From NCBI RefSeq assembly GCF_000471905.2, contig NW_006498435.1, positions 596,244-660,243 of the forward strand: a stretch of DNA of 64,000 bases, given 5' to 3'. The position numbers and the translations under genes are program-made. The stretch's first letter is position 1; every line of letters begins with the position of its first letter. Source of the DNA: Amborella trichopoda (Eukaryota; Streptophyta; Magnoliopsida; Amborellales; Amborellaceae). Below the pieces are notes generated by a model. It did not search any database. It was not told where the DNA came from and saw only the letters and a list, made by a program, of their open reading frames with translations. Shown here piece by piece: positions 46,529-64,000 of the stretch.

Positions 46529-46886
46529 AATTTTGATGGTACTTCTATTGGGAAACCCAGACATGCTGGAATTGGTGGTGGCAGTTTCTTATAAAAAAGT
46601 GGAGAGTCATTAGTTTGATCTTGGATCCAGTTGGCATCCGGGACTCCAATGAAGTAGCAGCCCTTGCCCTTTTCATAGGGATTTGCTTCACACCTCGAAA
46701 TGGAACTCTATCATCATAGAAGGCATCTCTTCTAACATCATAGCATTGACATCGGAAATTTCACCATGCTCATGCCGACTCTCAACCATGATCGATGAAA
46801 TATTGGACGGATGTAGAAACACAAGTCAATTTTGTGCATATCTGCGCAACACTCTGGCGGATTCTTTAGCCAGTGAGGGGTTCTAA
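46529..46886 (+). pseudogene. RNase H-like domain pseudogene (plus strand), unit B copy
   Basis: NFDGTSIGKPRHAGIGGGSF is followed by a stop, then DSNEVAALALFIGICF, a frameshift at the CCTCGAAATGG point, SIIIEGISSNIIALT, and the NTLADSLASEGF end with TAA at 46884-46886. It is longer than unit A by about 28 bases in the middle. The catalytic Asp after EG is Ile here too. Confidence 0.62.
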
Positions 46887-49800
46887 AGACTGGAATTATT
46901 TATCTGACTCTCCTCTTTTAGCTATCTTTTGCTTCTTAACTTCTCATTTTCCGTATCAAAGAGGGATTTTGCCCACGAAACACATGATCAGCTAATAAGG
47001 AAAAAAAGGTCTCTTTTTCTTGCCCTAAATGTCATATCCTATCCCATCCCCAAATCTCTTCTCCCAAATCTCATATCAGAGTTTTATCCTTTCTATCCTG
47101 TATGATTCACCTGTTCTTATCTAAAATCGTTTTCCAAATCTCATAACCTACTTCTTCTCATCTTACAAGGTATCTCATATCTCTCAAGGCAATGCCATTT
47201 TTAAAGAAAATCTCCTCAAATCTAGGTATCCAAATTGGCCTACTTTAGGGTCTCCATCCTATCGTTTCTCTAAGAATAAGGGGCTCTCCTTGTTGAATGC
47301 GACAAGTCCAAATCTTAACCATGACTTAATAAATGTAAGCGTATGTGTGTGTGTGTGTAATGTTGAGTTGCTCGGCACTTCCCATCCAAAGAGTTACTGA
47401 ACAGATTGGTCTCGAAAAAGTCAGGGTGAACATTTCTGAAGATGCATATCCATTTGATGTGACATGCATAGGTGTCCTTGTACTCAAAACATATCTATCC
47501 ATGTTTGACATGTGCACCTGATGTGCCTTTGCGTCTAAAAAATTGTCCAAATTAACAACACGGGTCTGATTTTGCTAATGATGTGAAAATCATGTCCAAT
47601 ATTAACATGCCATGTTTGGAAGGACCCAAATAAAGGGTAGACTTAGTAATACATATTTCACGTGGCACCATGCATGTCTACCAGGTTCTCATATACAAGT
47701 ATCCATCCTACATTTTGGTGTCAAAAATGCAGAAACATGTCTGACATGAATGTTCATGAATAATGTTACAAGGGATCTCTGATAGTTGGTTTTAGTTATT
47801 GGTTCGGCCACTATGTTGATGTTAAGAAAGCTTACAAAATTGGCTGGAGGGGAATCCCCATCTCAACTCATAACCATAAAAATGAATATATGTTAACAAA
47901 AAAATCTCAAAATGCAACATAGCCAGCTAGTTCTTTAAACGCAAGCTCGTAACATCGAAGTGTCCCTAAACGTTTCTAGCACAATGTCTCTACGGCTTGG
48001 CCAAATCAAAGCATAATAATCATTGGGGATTTCCATATCATTTTCAAACAAGTATAACAACTAAGTTATATATACCTCATATGCAACAAAATGTGACCGA
48101 ATATTGTCAAAAACCTCATCTATCGTTCCCACTGCATTGATCTGCAAATATAAGAAACACTTAATTCAACAGGATACACTGCCCAATTTTTCAAGCTAGT
48201 CTCTGTGTTACAGAAGCTAACAATACTAGGGACATTTAGTTTATAATTGAAAACAAGCGCATAAACAAATAGAATCCCTTTGTTTCCAGTTACAAAAGAA
48301 TGAGAAGGCAAGAGATCCAAGAAAACTATTTATGATATGATGCAACCAAAGATCTGTTATTTGTTGAGAAATACTCAGCATCAAAACCAAAGTTTGTCAA
48401 CCTTGGATGAAAGACAACAGAAACAAGAAGAATCAGCACGATGGTCGAAGTTGATAATGGAGACATTTGTCTTTGTGGTCATGACATTTGAAAATTTGCA
48501 ATTTAAGTATTTTTAGGTAGGGTATAATGAAAATTTTGAATAATCTGGTCTTTGTTGCAATTAGTCTAGCCTTTTCCACTTCAGATACAAAGTGTTGGGA
48601 AAACAATGTATTCTTTTGGGACATTTGAGTTTCCAATGGATTGCTAGAATTGTGGATTAAGAAAAAAAAAAAAAAATTCAATCCGATACTTCAATACGAG
48701 AAATGTCAATTTGGGAAGACATCTTGGAAACCTTGTTGATGGAATTGCAATTGATCAAGTCAAACTTGAACTTGTTATAGCAAAATATATCCAGCTAAAA
48801 TGTAAATGGATATTCAATAATTCTGGGTGGATGGCCTAATTCATTAATCCAGTAGAGCAATATACTGGTGGAGGATTAATAATATTCATAACAAGGCAAC
48901 TTCGTATCACATTCAGCGACTGCATCTTCAAATGAATAATGCTAGAATTTTTTTATCAATTAAAACATAAAATAAAAATTATTTTATAAATTGGGATGCA
49001 TACTGATGACAAATGACTCAACACTTACATTGGAATTGGAAAGTAATGTACATAAATTACATTGAGGGTTTTGTAGAATTTGTTTATTCTTTTTCTTTTT
49101 CTCTTTCTTTCTTATGCCCTTTCATATGTTTGGTGGTAATTGCTAAATATTACTCCTTAACTTTAAATGATTATATGTTGTGTTTTAGTCCATATAATTT
49201 GAATTCATGGTAAATGATCCATTAACAACTACAGTTAAAAAAAAATGATCCATCAACAACTTGTGCATTCTGGCCCAAAGAACTCAAACCTTTAACATTA
49301 ACACTAGCATCAGAAGTACAATCAGTACAACCATGTCATAAAAGCAGCCAATCACATGATGGTTTCCTACTTTCCATTGCCCATAACATTTAAGGTAGTT
49401 AACATGAAAAAAAGAAAAAGAGGTTGCAGCCCAGATTATGATGCACAATGTACCTTGCGAACCTCTCCTCTTGCAGTGTAATGGTTGATAACTGGGAGAT
49501 TCAGTTCCCTGAAAACTTTCAGACGTCTCTTTATCGTTTCGATATTGTCATCAACGCGGCCCTGAGTATGAGTGAAAAAACACCAAATGCTGCAAATATT
49601 CCAAATTATAAATGCTCACACTCCCAATATAAAGCAAGAATACCAACCTCATTACAGCTAAGAACCCGTCTTACCATCTCTTCCTCAAGACACGCAAAAT
49701 ATAGTACAAAGACCGGTTCTACTCCAATCTGTAAGTCTGACAATGGATAATTAAAACCGTGAAATTAACACCAATTAAACACATTTAAAATATTACATAA

Positions 49801-50863
49801 TTGTCTTGGTAATACACCAGTAACTATATAATAAACTGGAAACTTTTACACTGCTCATATGATTTGCATGCTTCAGCGCCTTGTATGCATAAATTAAATT
49901 TGTATGCGTGTATAAACATGTATATAAGAAGTTAAGAACAATTAAGGGTGTATCTACGTAACTTAGACAGTCCTTTTGATTATCTTTCATTGTTTCTCCA
50001 CATACAATTTATACAATCTCTAATCTTATTTCCAAATAAGCCCATACCTTTCACTTTGTGTTCTTAAGGTGGGTGTGTCTATGTAACTTAGAAAATCCTT
50101 ATGAATATCTTTCATTGTTTCTCCACATGCAATTTATACAATCTCTTATCTTATTTCCAAATAAGTCCATACGTTTCACTTTTGCATATTTCCCCTTTTA
50201 TGTATTTTATTCAAGTCAAATAAACCTAAGGTTGAAAGAAAAGGGCACATGCCTACTTGAGGAATAATAGCAACATAGAGAATATAAAGGCACACATTAG
50301 AAAATGGCACATTCCTACTTAAGGAATAATACCAACATAGAGAATATAAAGGCACACATTTTCAATTCATGTCCCTGCCCTTCTACAACTAACTGTACTA
50401 GCATAACTGATCCAATATGGGGCAAATAAACCAAGTTACATGCTTAAGGACATGATTGCATAACATATTTTATGTACTTATGCACTTGCCAGGAAAAGTC
50501 ACTTTCGAATATTGAGTGCAGAGCAAGGTTGATGCAATAAATTGCTTGACTGCAGTGAACATCAAACAAGGGAGCTTTTAACCCAATCTAGACATGTAAC
50601 GGCATGCATATTGAGACATCAAGAGACCTATGTGCCACTTATCAGGAAGACAGGAATATTCAGGAAATTTGGTGCAAGATAATATTGATATTTTACCAAG
50701 CCACTTGAGCAATGGAAAATTCTGAACAGCATGTGTATCTATAGACTAGCAGAAAAGAGAGTTAATTAACATAAGGCCATTCCACGATCTCTTTTCTTTT
50801 TGACAATTGTTTTGTAAAGAGAGCACCATGCAATTTGTGTGGCTGGGGGGGGGGGGGTGGTCT

Positions 50864-50955
50864 AAAAGCTCCATAACACATAAAAGAAGAGCCTTGCTTG
50901 AGCTTTGTCAAAAGCTCCATAACACATAAAAGAAGAGCCTTGCTTGAGCTTTGTC
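50864..50955. repeat. 46-bp tandem duplication specific to unit B
   Basis: AAAAGCTCCATAACACATAA followed by AAGAAGAGCCTTGCTTGAGC occurs twice. Unit A has it once near 21607. It is adjacent to a 13-base G run (50845-50857). Confidence 0.9.
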
Positions 50956-53900
50956 AAAGTGTTGGACCTTCAATATGTAGTTACAGGTTGGAAGTGCACT
51001 AATTGATTTCTATCATTCAATAAAACGTGATAGAAATCCAAGGATTAGAAGAACAGAGTAAGGATTTCTACATAACAAAACTCCAATATCCATACCCCAA
51101 TAAGTTTCTTTTTTTTGTAGGGAAAAGAAAGATCAATGGTCAGAAAACATTTTCAGATTAGAATAATTCCACATAGAATTTCTAAATGCACAGTGAACTT
51201 GACAAGAAAGAGAGAGCACAATAAAAGAAGAGAAGTTTTCTAGATGAGGTTTAATTATACATGAAACATTTTTAACTTTGACAAATTTTATTATAGCGAC
51301 CTTTGATAAGTTTTACCTCTACATGCAGCTAATTTCTGTAAGAACAATTAAGAAAGTCCTCTAAGGCAAATTGTGTTAGTGTAGAATGGTTTTTATGATA
51401 AAAGGTTTCTGCATGCAACCAAGAAATTTGGTGGAATTACATTGATGAGATCTAACAAGTATTTTTGTAAGGTTCGAGCAAACCACAAGAGAAGATCTTC
51501 CAAGGAATTCAACATAATGGGTAGATAAGCTATGTAAGTTTGGTCTATCTCTTAGTGCAGCATGCTTTTGGGGTTCATCCTCACCTCTAACTACTATAAT
51601 CCTTTGAAGAAAGGACCAACTAATTCACAGCCATATCAATTTTTACACACTTGATATCAGAACCCAAAGTTAATGTCTCCAGAGTTACCTTTTCGCAACA
51701 ACAAATACAAGTTCAAAGGATTAAAGAAAACGAAGTACTTTAGGAGTTTCCAAGCAGGACTAGAGGGGTAATAAATAAAACACAAACTACGGTTCCTTCA
51801 ATCTTTCAAGGGAATCATTGCATTAAGGTCCTCAGAAATACAGAAGCACTGATGCTGTATAATAGTATTTCGTCTGGCAATCTACTTCTCAGATCAGACC
51901 ATGACCTTAAACTATATAACAATACAAGCTTTCCAACAAAATCTTCCGGTCCAGTCGAAAAGGAATATAACTTAATTATAAAAAGATAAAAAGAGGAATA
52001 TAACTTCAAGGAGATTTCTAACCTGCTGATTTCTCATAAATATTGAACTGGATTGATGTTCTGACCAAGTAGCTGAACTTCTAATATGACAGCTACTACA
52101 AGAATGCTATTCCATTAACAGATAAGACACGGGATTCAGGTCAGAGGTGGCAAGGAGCTGAGTTTCCATTGTCTATTTTGCAGTTCTTACAGTGTCTGAA
52201 ACATCACCACAACAACGTTCAGGGCTATGTTCACGCATGCATAAAATCTGGACATTCAAATGGTTTATTCACTTTTCTACATTATCCCCACTATATCGAC
52301 TGGGACTTGCGAATTGGAGTATGTGGTTTTGACCTGGTCACATTGTAAGTATCAAAGGAGTAAAGTGGCAGAATTTTTGGGTTTCTTCATTGCAGAGATA
52401 CAAAAATGCAGAAGAGAGAGTGGCCTCTAAAATACTACCAGCATCGGGTAGGAATCTTCATTTTCTTGTATTATGCTTAAAACATTTGGAAAATTGTCAG
52501 ACATTGCAAAAGACAAGGTGCCAACATAGATGCTCAAACTGGTTTAAGATAAGGAAACACCACCAAAAAACTTCTCACCCACTGATCAGATCCAAGAAGA
52601 AAGAAAACGCAAGAGCATGCTTTACTGGCTCATCGAAAACTTCTCCTCACCAACCCAAGATCAAATAAAATGACCTAAACTTTCAAATTTCTCATGAGAA
52701 CAGATATTTTTAGGCAGCAATTACCTTCCGCTTAAGATGCAGTGTGCTTCAGAGCAACACAAATGAGAGATATATAGAAACTTGGAAATGAGAATCGAAG
52801 CTTCTCCAAATGAACTCCAAAAGAAGCAATCAAGAATTACTAAGTGATAATTTCTTTTTGAACACAGTCCTAAAACTCAGTAGAGCCCTTATCAACACAA
52901 ACGAAGTTGCCTCACTCAAGAATCGAATAAGACACGAGATGAGTCCAACTGTTGGGGGGGGGAAGAAAAAAAGAAAAAGAAAAGGTGAAAGAAACGGATG
53001 ATTTTTCTCACCAAGAAATTTTCACACACTACAGTAATCACGGTATGATCTATGTAATAGGTTCTTATTTATGACACGAATACGAGTGTTGGAAACGTGA
53101 ACCTTAAAAAATTACATTTAGACGCGATATGTCCGTACAATATATAAATATCTATATAAATGAGTACGTCTACATATAAATATCTTAAAATCTATGTGTA
53201 GTTTGCATCTGCATTTAATTCACGTCTTATAACAATAGTAAAACATCCAAAAAATAAAAACAATTAAATTAATCATCCAAAAAAGACTACTGTGTAAATC
53301 TGAATTTTGTTCATCAAAATTTCTTATAAACCAATCAAAGGTTGCATTATAACCAATCACAAAAAAAAGCTACAAAATATTAACTAATTATTAATTCAAA
53401 ATGTAGCACCCTTATTGTGTTGCTACTAAAAAGAGTCCTAATGCATTCAAACAAAATACAAGCTTTCAGAACTAGTAAAAGTCAATTGGTAGCACAAAAC
53501 AAGGTACAATACAATTGATGCTATTAATAGCAAAAAAGATAAAACAATAAAGATCATACATGGCACAAGGCACAACGAGAATGTCAGAGAGAAAAGTTGA
53601 AGAAGAAAGATGAATATCTAGTGGTCCACAGCTTGAAACGGGAGAAAACAACAGTCCACAGGCATGGAGAAGGAGAAACCATTGGTCCACAAAGGGAGAA
53701 ACTAGTTGCGGAGGAAGGAACCATAGAAAGTTTCAGAGTAGTTGAAATAAATCGTATTTTTTATTTATCGCAACATTAATTTATGGAAACCCTAATTTAA
53801 CAAATAAAAATATTTTTTATTTTTTATTCTAAACTACTTATTTTATTCTAAAATATTTTTTACTTTTAAAATAAAATACTTTTCAATGAAGATTCTAAAA

Positions 53901-54782
53901 ACGGAAACATCACTTTCAAAAAAAGAAATGTGTCTAAAAAAAGGGATACGGTAGTGGACACTTAATAGAGGTGTCGTACGTGTGCCCAAGATTGTCGACA
54001 TGTGTGCCGGTGTCCGCCAAGTGTCGACACATGGTTAAACCTCAAGACACGTGCGTCTATGTTTCTTCAGGTATGATTATGCGAGCAAGCAGTTATTCAA
54101 AAGAAAATCACACCATTCTCAAGCTTTCATAGCATACAATACAAATTAATGCACTAAGCCCAAGCTCAAAAAATTGACAAAATATCTTTGCAGAGAATCT
54201 TTTCACTGAAATGCATTTTGGGCTTTATCGTCAATATTTCATTGCTTTATCGTTTATATTTCATTTACATAACAATCATTCCCTTGTGCCATCTATTACT
54301 CTATGCATTCAAATGCAACCTCTGGAAATAAGGTATTGAAATTAACTAAACATCAACTAACCAAGGCAAAAAGTCTACAAACCTTTGAACCTTTTTGTGA
54401 AGAATTGTACAGACAACCTCTAATAGTACAGTGAAATTAACCAAACAATCGCAAAACATGACAAAAAATGTACAAACCCAAACTAAGGAAATGATAACCG
54501 AGAACAAGGCTTTGAACCTTTTTTTGAAGGCTTGAACATAGTAGCTTACAAATTGTTCGAACGCGACGTGATTTTCATCAGTTCGGGGAAACCCATCAAT
54601 CAGAAATTTATTGTTCTCATTGGCCTCCATGTGTTTATGCAACAGCTTTACTGTGACTTCAGAAGGAAATATCTTCCCCTCCTTGATGATATCACAAATC
54701 ATAGCCCTGAAAAATAAAGGAAAATTTCATGTTCTAATCAGAATACTTGAACCATAATGCAATCCACATTAAAACAAGGTCA

Positions 54783-60139
<5,357 letters not shown>

Positions 60140-61121
60140 CAAACTATGTGCAAATTTTTGTCCTCCATACGTGCCTGACCCTTTTCTTGCATTCAAATTA
60201 AATACATAACGATCCTTGTGAAGGCAGAATTTGCATTTACTTTCCTGTATATAGGATATCAAAAAGTAAAATTCCAATCTAGGAACTTAAATTGAATAAA
60301 ATATTATGCAGTACTGACATAAGGACAAAAATTATCATGCAACCCTCCAAGAAGCAATCATATGGTGGAAGCAGCATATGCTAGCCATATAAAGGGATAA
60401 ATTTGGATGAATCAACATCTGATAAAGAGAGCATATGAAAATTTTCTCCCGCATTATAGTTACAATTGCAGTCAACACAGATAAGGATTTGCCAGAATTG
60501 GTGAGTCCTAACTTGTCAAGTGAATTGTGGATAATCAGTAAAGGAATACTCAAATACCTCAATAACTCCATCATCTAAAATTCTTGTTGTGAAGACTTTT
60601 GTGAACTTCCATGCACATGGTACCTACAACAAACTCAAGTCACAAGGACAAAGTGTAACATAAGAATGAAGCCATCCAATGTGGCTAGAAATATTAAACA
60701 ATCTACAGCATACCATGAAAAAAAATACTGGGGATACCAACTACACGCTGCATGAGAATGAAACCACCCTTTTTGAAAGTTTGTCTTTAATTAATGCCAC
60801 AAGGACTAGAAATCTAAAGAATAGTATGTATCCTTCTGGAAAGTTGGCACTTGCTGAGGGAAAACAGAGCTCTAATGAAAAATTAAATCAAGCATGCACA
60901 AGATTGTGGAGTGTTAGGAGATTTATGAAAGGCATATGCGATCTTTTCATTATCATCATGAAATTAATTAACCCAAAATTTAAATCCATTAAAAAAATAA
61001 AAGAATCAGTAATAATGTGCATAAGAGATCCCCAAGTGCACCATCTTTAAAAAACAGAGATAAACAAAAGCACTCAACATACCCATATTAACAAGGATCA
61101 ATTGAGATAATTTCCTATACA

Positions 61122-62206
61122 TTATCATCATGATTATCCAACCTTATCCCAACTATTTGGGTCGGCTCTACGAATCCAGTTCCGTCATTTCGCTCAATAG
61201 AGAGCCATACCCTGAATCAAATGACAAGTCAACATATCTTTTCCCAGTACTTTCATCCATGTCCTTTGAGGCCTACCCTCTTTATTTTAGAGTCTTCCAC
61301 TTGAACCAAATAATCCCTCCTAACTAGTGTTGTTCTAGGTCTACGCTGCACATGACCAGACCACCTAAGTCTATTTTCCCTCATTTTATTGCCTATTGGA
61401 GCTACCCCTAAGTTCCCTTGAATATATCAATTTAAAATTCTATACTTCTTTGTCATGCCACTCATTCATCACAACATCCTCATCTCAGCTACTCTTTATT
61501 TTATAGTGATGTTGTTTATTGACAACCCAACATTCTGTCCCAGAAATCAAGGCTGGTATTACAGTCATCGTATGAAACTTCCTCTTCAGTTTTATTCGTA
61601 TGTGACAATCACATAAGACTCCAATAGCACATCTCCACTTCGTCCACTCAACTCTAATTATGCGAGCAAGATCTTCTTCAATCTCTCTTTCTCATGGATT
61701 ATCTACCCAAGACATTGAAAATAATCACTTTTGGGTATTTTTTGGCCATCAATATTAACTAATTCTTCGTTTTTGCTCCTGTTATTACTAAACTTGCAAT
61801 TCCATATATTGTTCTAAGTCTAGTTAATTTTAAAACCTTTAGATTCTAAAGCATCCCTCCAAAGCTCTAACTTCACATTTACGCCAACTCTAGTCTCATT
61901 AATCACAACTATGTCATCTGCAAACCACATACACCATCCTGTATATGCCTAACTAATTCGTCCATAACAAAAGTGAAGAGATAATGGCTCAATGTTCACC
62001 CCTAAAGTAGGCCTACTATCACTGAAATCCTCACTTGTCTTTCATTAGTTGTCCTCAAATTAGTTAGCGCGCCCTCGTACATATCCATAACCATATAAAT
62101 ATATCCTCTTGAGGCTCCTTTCTTTTCCAACACACACTAAATTATCTCTCTAAGTACCCTTGCATATGCTTTCTCGAAACCAATAAAGACCAATGGAAGC
62201 TAGGAT
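61122..62206 (-). mobile_element. 5'-truncated RTE-type LINE, unit B copy
   Basis: Counterpart of 31616-32695 in the same orientation. The catalytic box reads FADDIV here (Asp-Asp codons at 61913-61918), where unit A has FANDIV, so the Asp was lost in A after duplication. Frameshifts elsewhere make it inactive. Confidence 0.8.
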
Positions 62207-64000
62207 TGTAAGAGGTAAAAAGCCTATACCATAACTAATTGAATATTACTATGTTTTCAATTTCAGGTTATCAAGAGTTGCCATATAATCAAGTTTATTT
62301 TGCTTTTTCACTTTTAGCTGCCCATTTCATCTCCTAGTAAAATCAGCTTAATATATATGGAGTTGTGGAAATCAATTATGCTGACCCATCAAGATGTTAT
62401 AACAATTATCGCCTTGATTTTGATGGGAAAACTAAAGCAGATGGCATTTGTATGATAAGGAAAGACCCAAACTATCATCTTTGAACTAGAAAACAACATA
62501 ACGTGGACTATTACAAAACATGAATCCCAAAAAAGGTATATATATGTTTGAAAGAAGACAAAGGTTCCATTCAACTAGTACAAGTTACCAAGCCCACTGC
62601 AATTCCCTCGTTCCTATATGACCTGATCTCCAAGCCTAAGAGTAAATGAAGAAAACGTACCTAATTTTACACATTTGTCAATGCTATGATGGTAACAAAA
62701 TGCTTATAAAGATCACTCACAATTAAAGAATAACAAATGAAATCGAACAAATGAACACTATGCTATATATGGAGCTCCTCCATCCTCTGAAGGGAAAATC
62801 CATTGTCCAACAGCTATTGATTGTGTTCATTGCATAATGGACACAATCCGTGGACAATACAAACAGAAAACCGTACAATGTCTCATCACCACCATAAGAC
62901 AGTTCTCAGGTTGTGAATTCCCATGATGAAAGCTTCAGAATCCTTCCTAGGAAGCATTGTTTACCCATGCATGCATGCATGCACATATCTATTTATGTGG
63001 AAACCAACCTTTGAGACTAGGTCGTAATCACATAATGAACTATTTTATATGAGACTTTTCATAACGTATTCAATGGAACCCTAGATCAGTAATCATATGA
63101 AATAACACATTAGTTTATGTACTATATATATTTATTTGTGTGCTATCCATTATATCTTTTTTTCTCTCATTTTTACTTTTAAAAGAAATGAAAAGGCTCT
63201 TCAAGTCAAAAACACTGAAGACAACTCCAATCACCCAGTGGGTGAATCCATGTCAGACATGGTTTCAAATCTCTTATGTGTCGTATGCGTCTCTCTCTCA
63301 TGCCTCCTGAGAGAGACTAGTGTCTATGTATGGCTGCCATCCAAAGAACCCCACAGGTTCAAACCACCTCCTTAAGTTAAATTTTTCCATCAAGTAGATA
63401 ATAATAGTTTTTCAGTGCGCACCTCAATGCATATGATACCATTTGCTAGGTGTCTTGGAAAAGGTTAAAAAAATCCCTTAAAAGCATTTTGATCTATATA
63501 GGCAGTAAAGATAATAATAATGATAACCAAATAAAAAATAACCGTTAATCACAAGGAATCACGTATTCAATCAAGGAGCTACACACTTTGCCTTCATTCA
63601 AGACAATCACTATCATTAAGAAAAATAAAAAGCCAACTTACACCATGTCTCAGCCATAACAATATAAAATCCAACTGCAGTTCTTCCAGAAAAGAGAGGA
63701 AATGCATCAAATTTTGTGATCAACAAAACAAGCATATTTTGTTTCTGCGAATGCACGGATAAAATGATGAATTGGTCGAAAGAATTTAAAATTATAAAGC
63801 CAAATGAACAGATTTTCTAAAATCTCTCCACAAAAGAGTATTATGGCACAAGAATTAGCAAACCAACATGAAAAATAAGCAAACTAGGATTGATAATGAG
63901 TTTCTCAATGCAACGCATTGAATAAGAAGAAGAAGAGTGAGAGCTGGGAACCTGGAGCTGAGTGGATTTCCAGGAGGAGAGCAGGAAGTGAGATAAAATT

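Larger units (their letters stand above)
40516..48060. other. unit B intergenic region, no gene supported
   Basis: Matches unit A 10151-18969 without the 1.2-kb segment of 11249-12447. It contains the MITE, TIR element and RNase H-like fragments listed separately, CA runs near 43736 and a TA microsatellite. Nothing further was recognised. Confidence 0.55.

Overview
This is nuclear DNA from a flowering plant. The evidence is an AT-rich sequence with long, transposon-filled GT-AG introns, a nuclear gene for the mitochondrial ATP synthase beta subunit with a presequence, plant RTE-type LINE fragments, MITEs and long CT/GA microsatellites. The species cannot be named from the sequence. No bacterial, phage or CRISPR feature was seen.

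Only two protein-coding gene families could be supported, both on the minus strand. The first is a complete nine-exon ATP synthase beta gene (2175-10150, 560 aa), which can be read codon by codon across all splice sites. The second is an eight-exon nucleoside monophosphate kinase of the UMP-CMP kinase 4 type (18970-34195, 243 aa). Its core exons are certain; its first exon is tentative.

The window is built from a direct segmental duplication with a period of about 29-30 kb. Unit A runs from about 7307 rightward to the scaffold gap. Unit B runs from 38911 to the window end at 64000, where it is still homologous to about 34484. Both units carry ATP synthase sequence, the same intergenic transposons and the kinase gene in the same order and orientation. 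The units differ by substitutions of a few percent and many indels. Unit B is degenerate in both genes. Its ATP synthase copy keeps exons 1-3 and part of 4, fused in frame to a scrap of exon 8. Its kinase copy has lost the splice donor of exon 3 and has that exon's acceptor shifted by one base.

Between the units lies a large inverted repeat. The kinase promoter and first exon (left arm, about 33504-35884) reappear inverted at 36439-38912 (right arm), separated by a 444-base N gap. The right arm ends abruptly in the ATP synthase exon 8 scrap at a short microhomology. The duplicated promoter in the right arm therefore points rightward, antisense to the ATP synthase fragment. The layout resembles duplication with inverted insertion by template switching and end joining. 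It is also an arrangement that could make hairpin or antisense RNA, though that is inference.

The remainder is intergenic or intronic. It holds LINE tails, a TIR element with a tRNA-like insert, an AT-rich MITE, RNase H-like pseudogene fragments, tandem repeats, microsatellites and a small low-quality gap at 15027-15046. I did not find a new gene system. The rearrangement and the asymmetric decay of the duplicate genes are the notable content.
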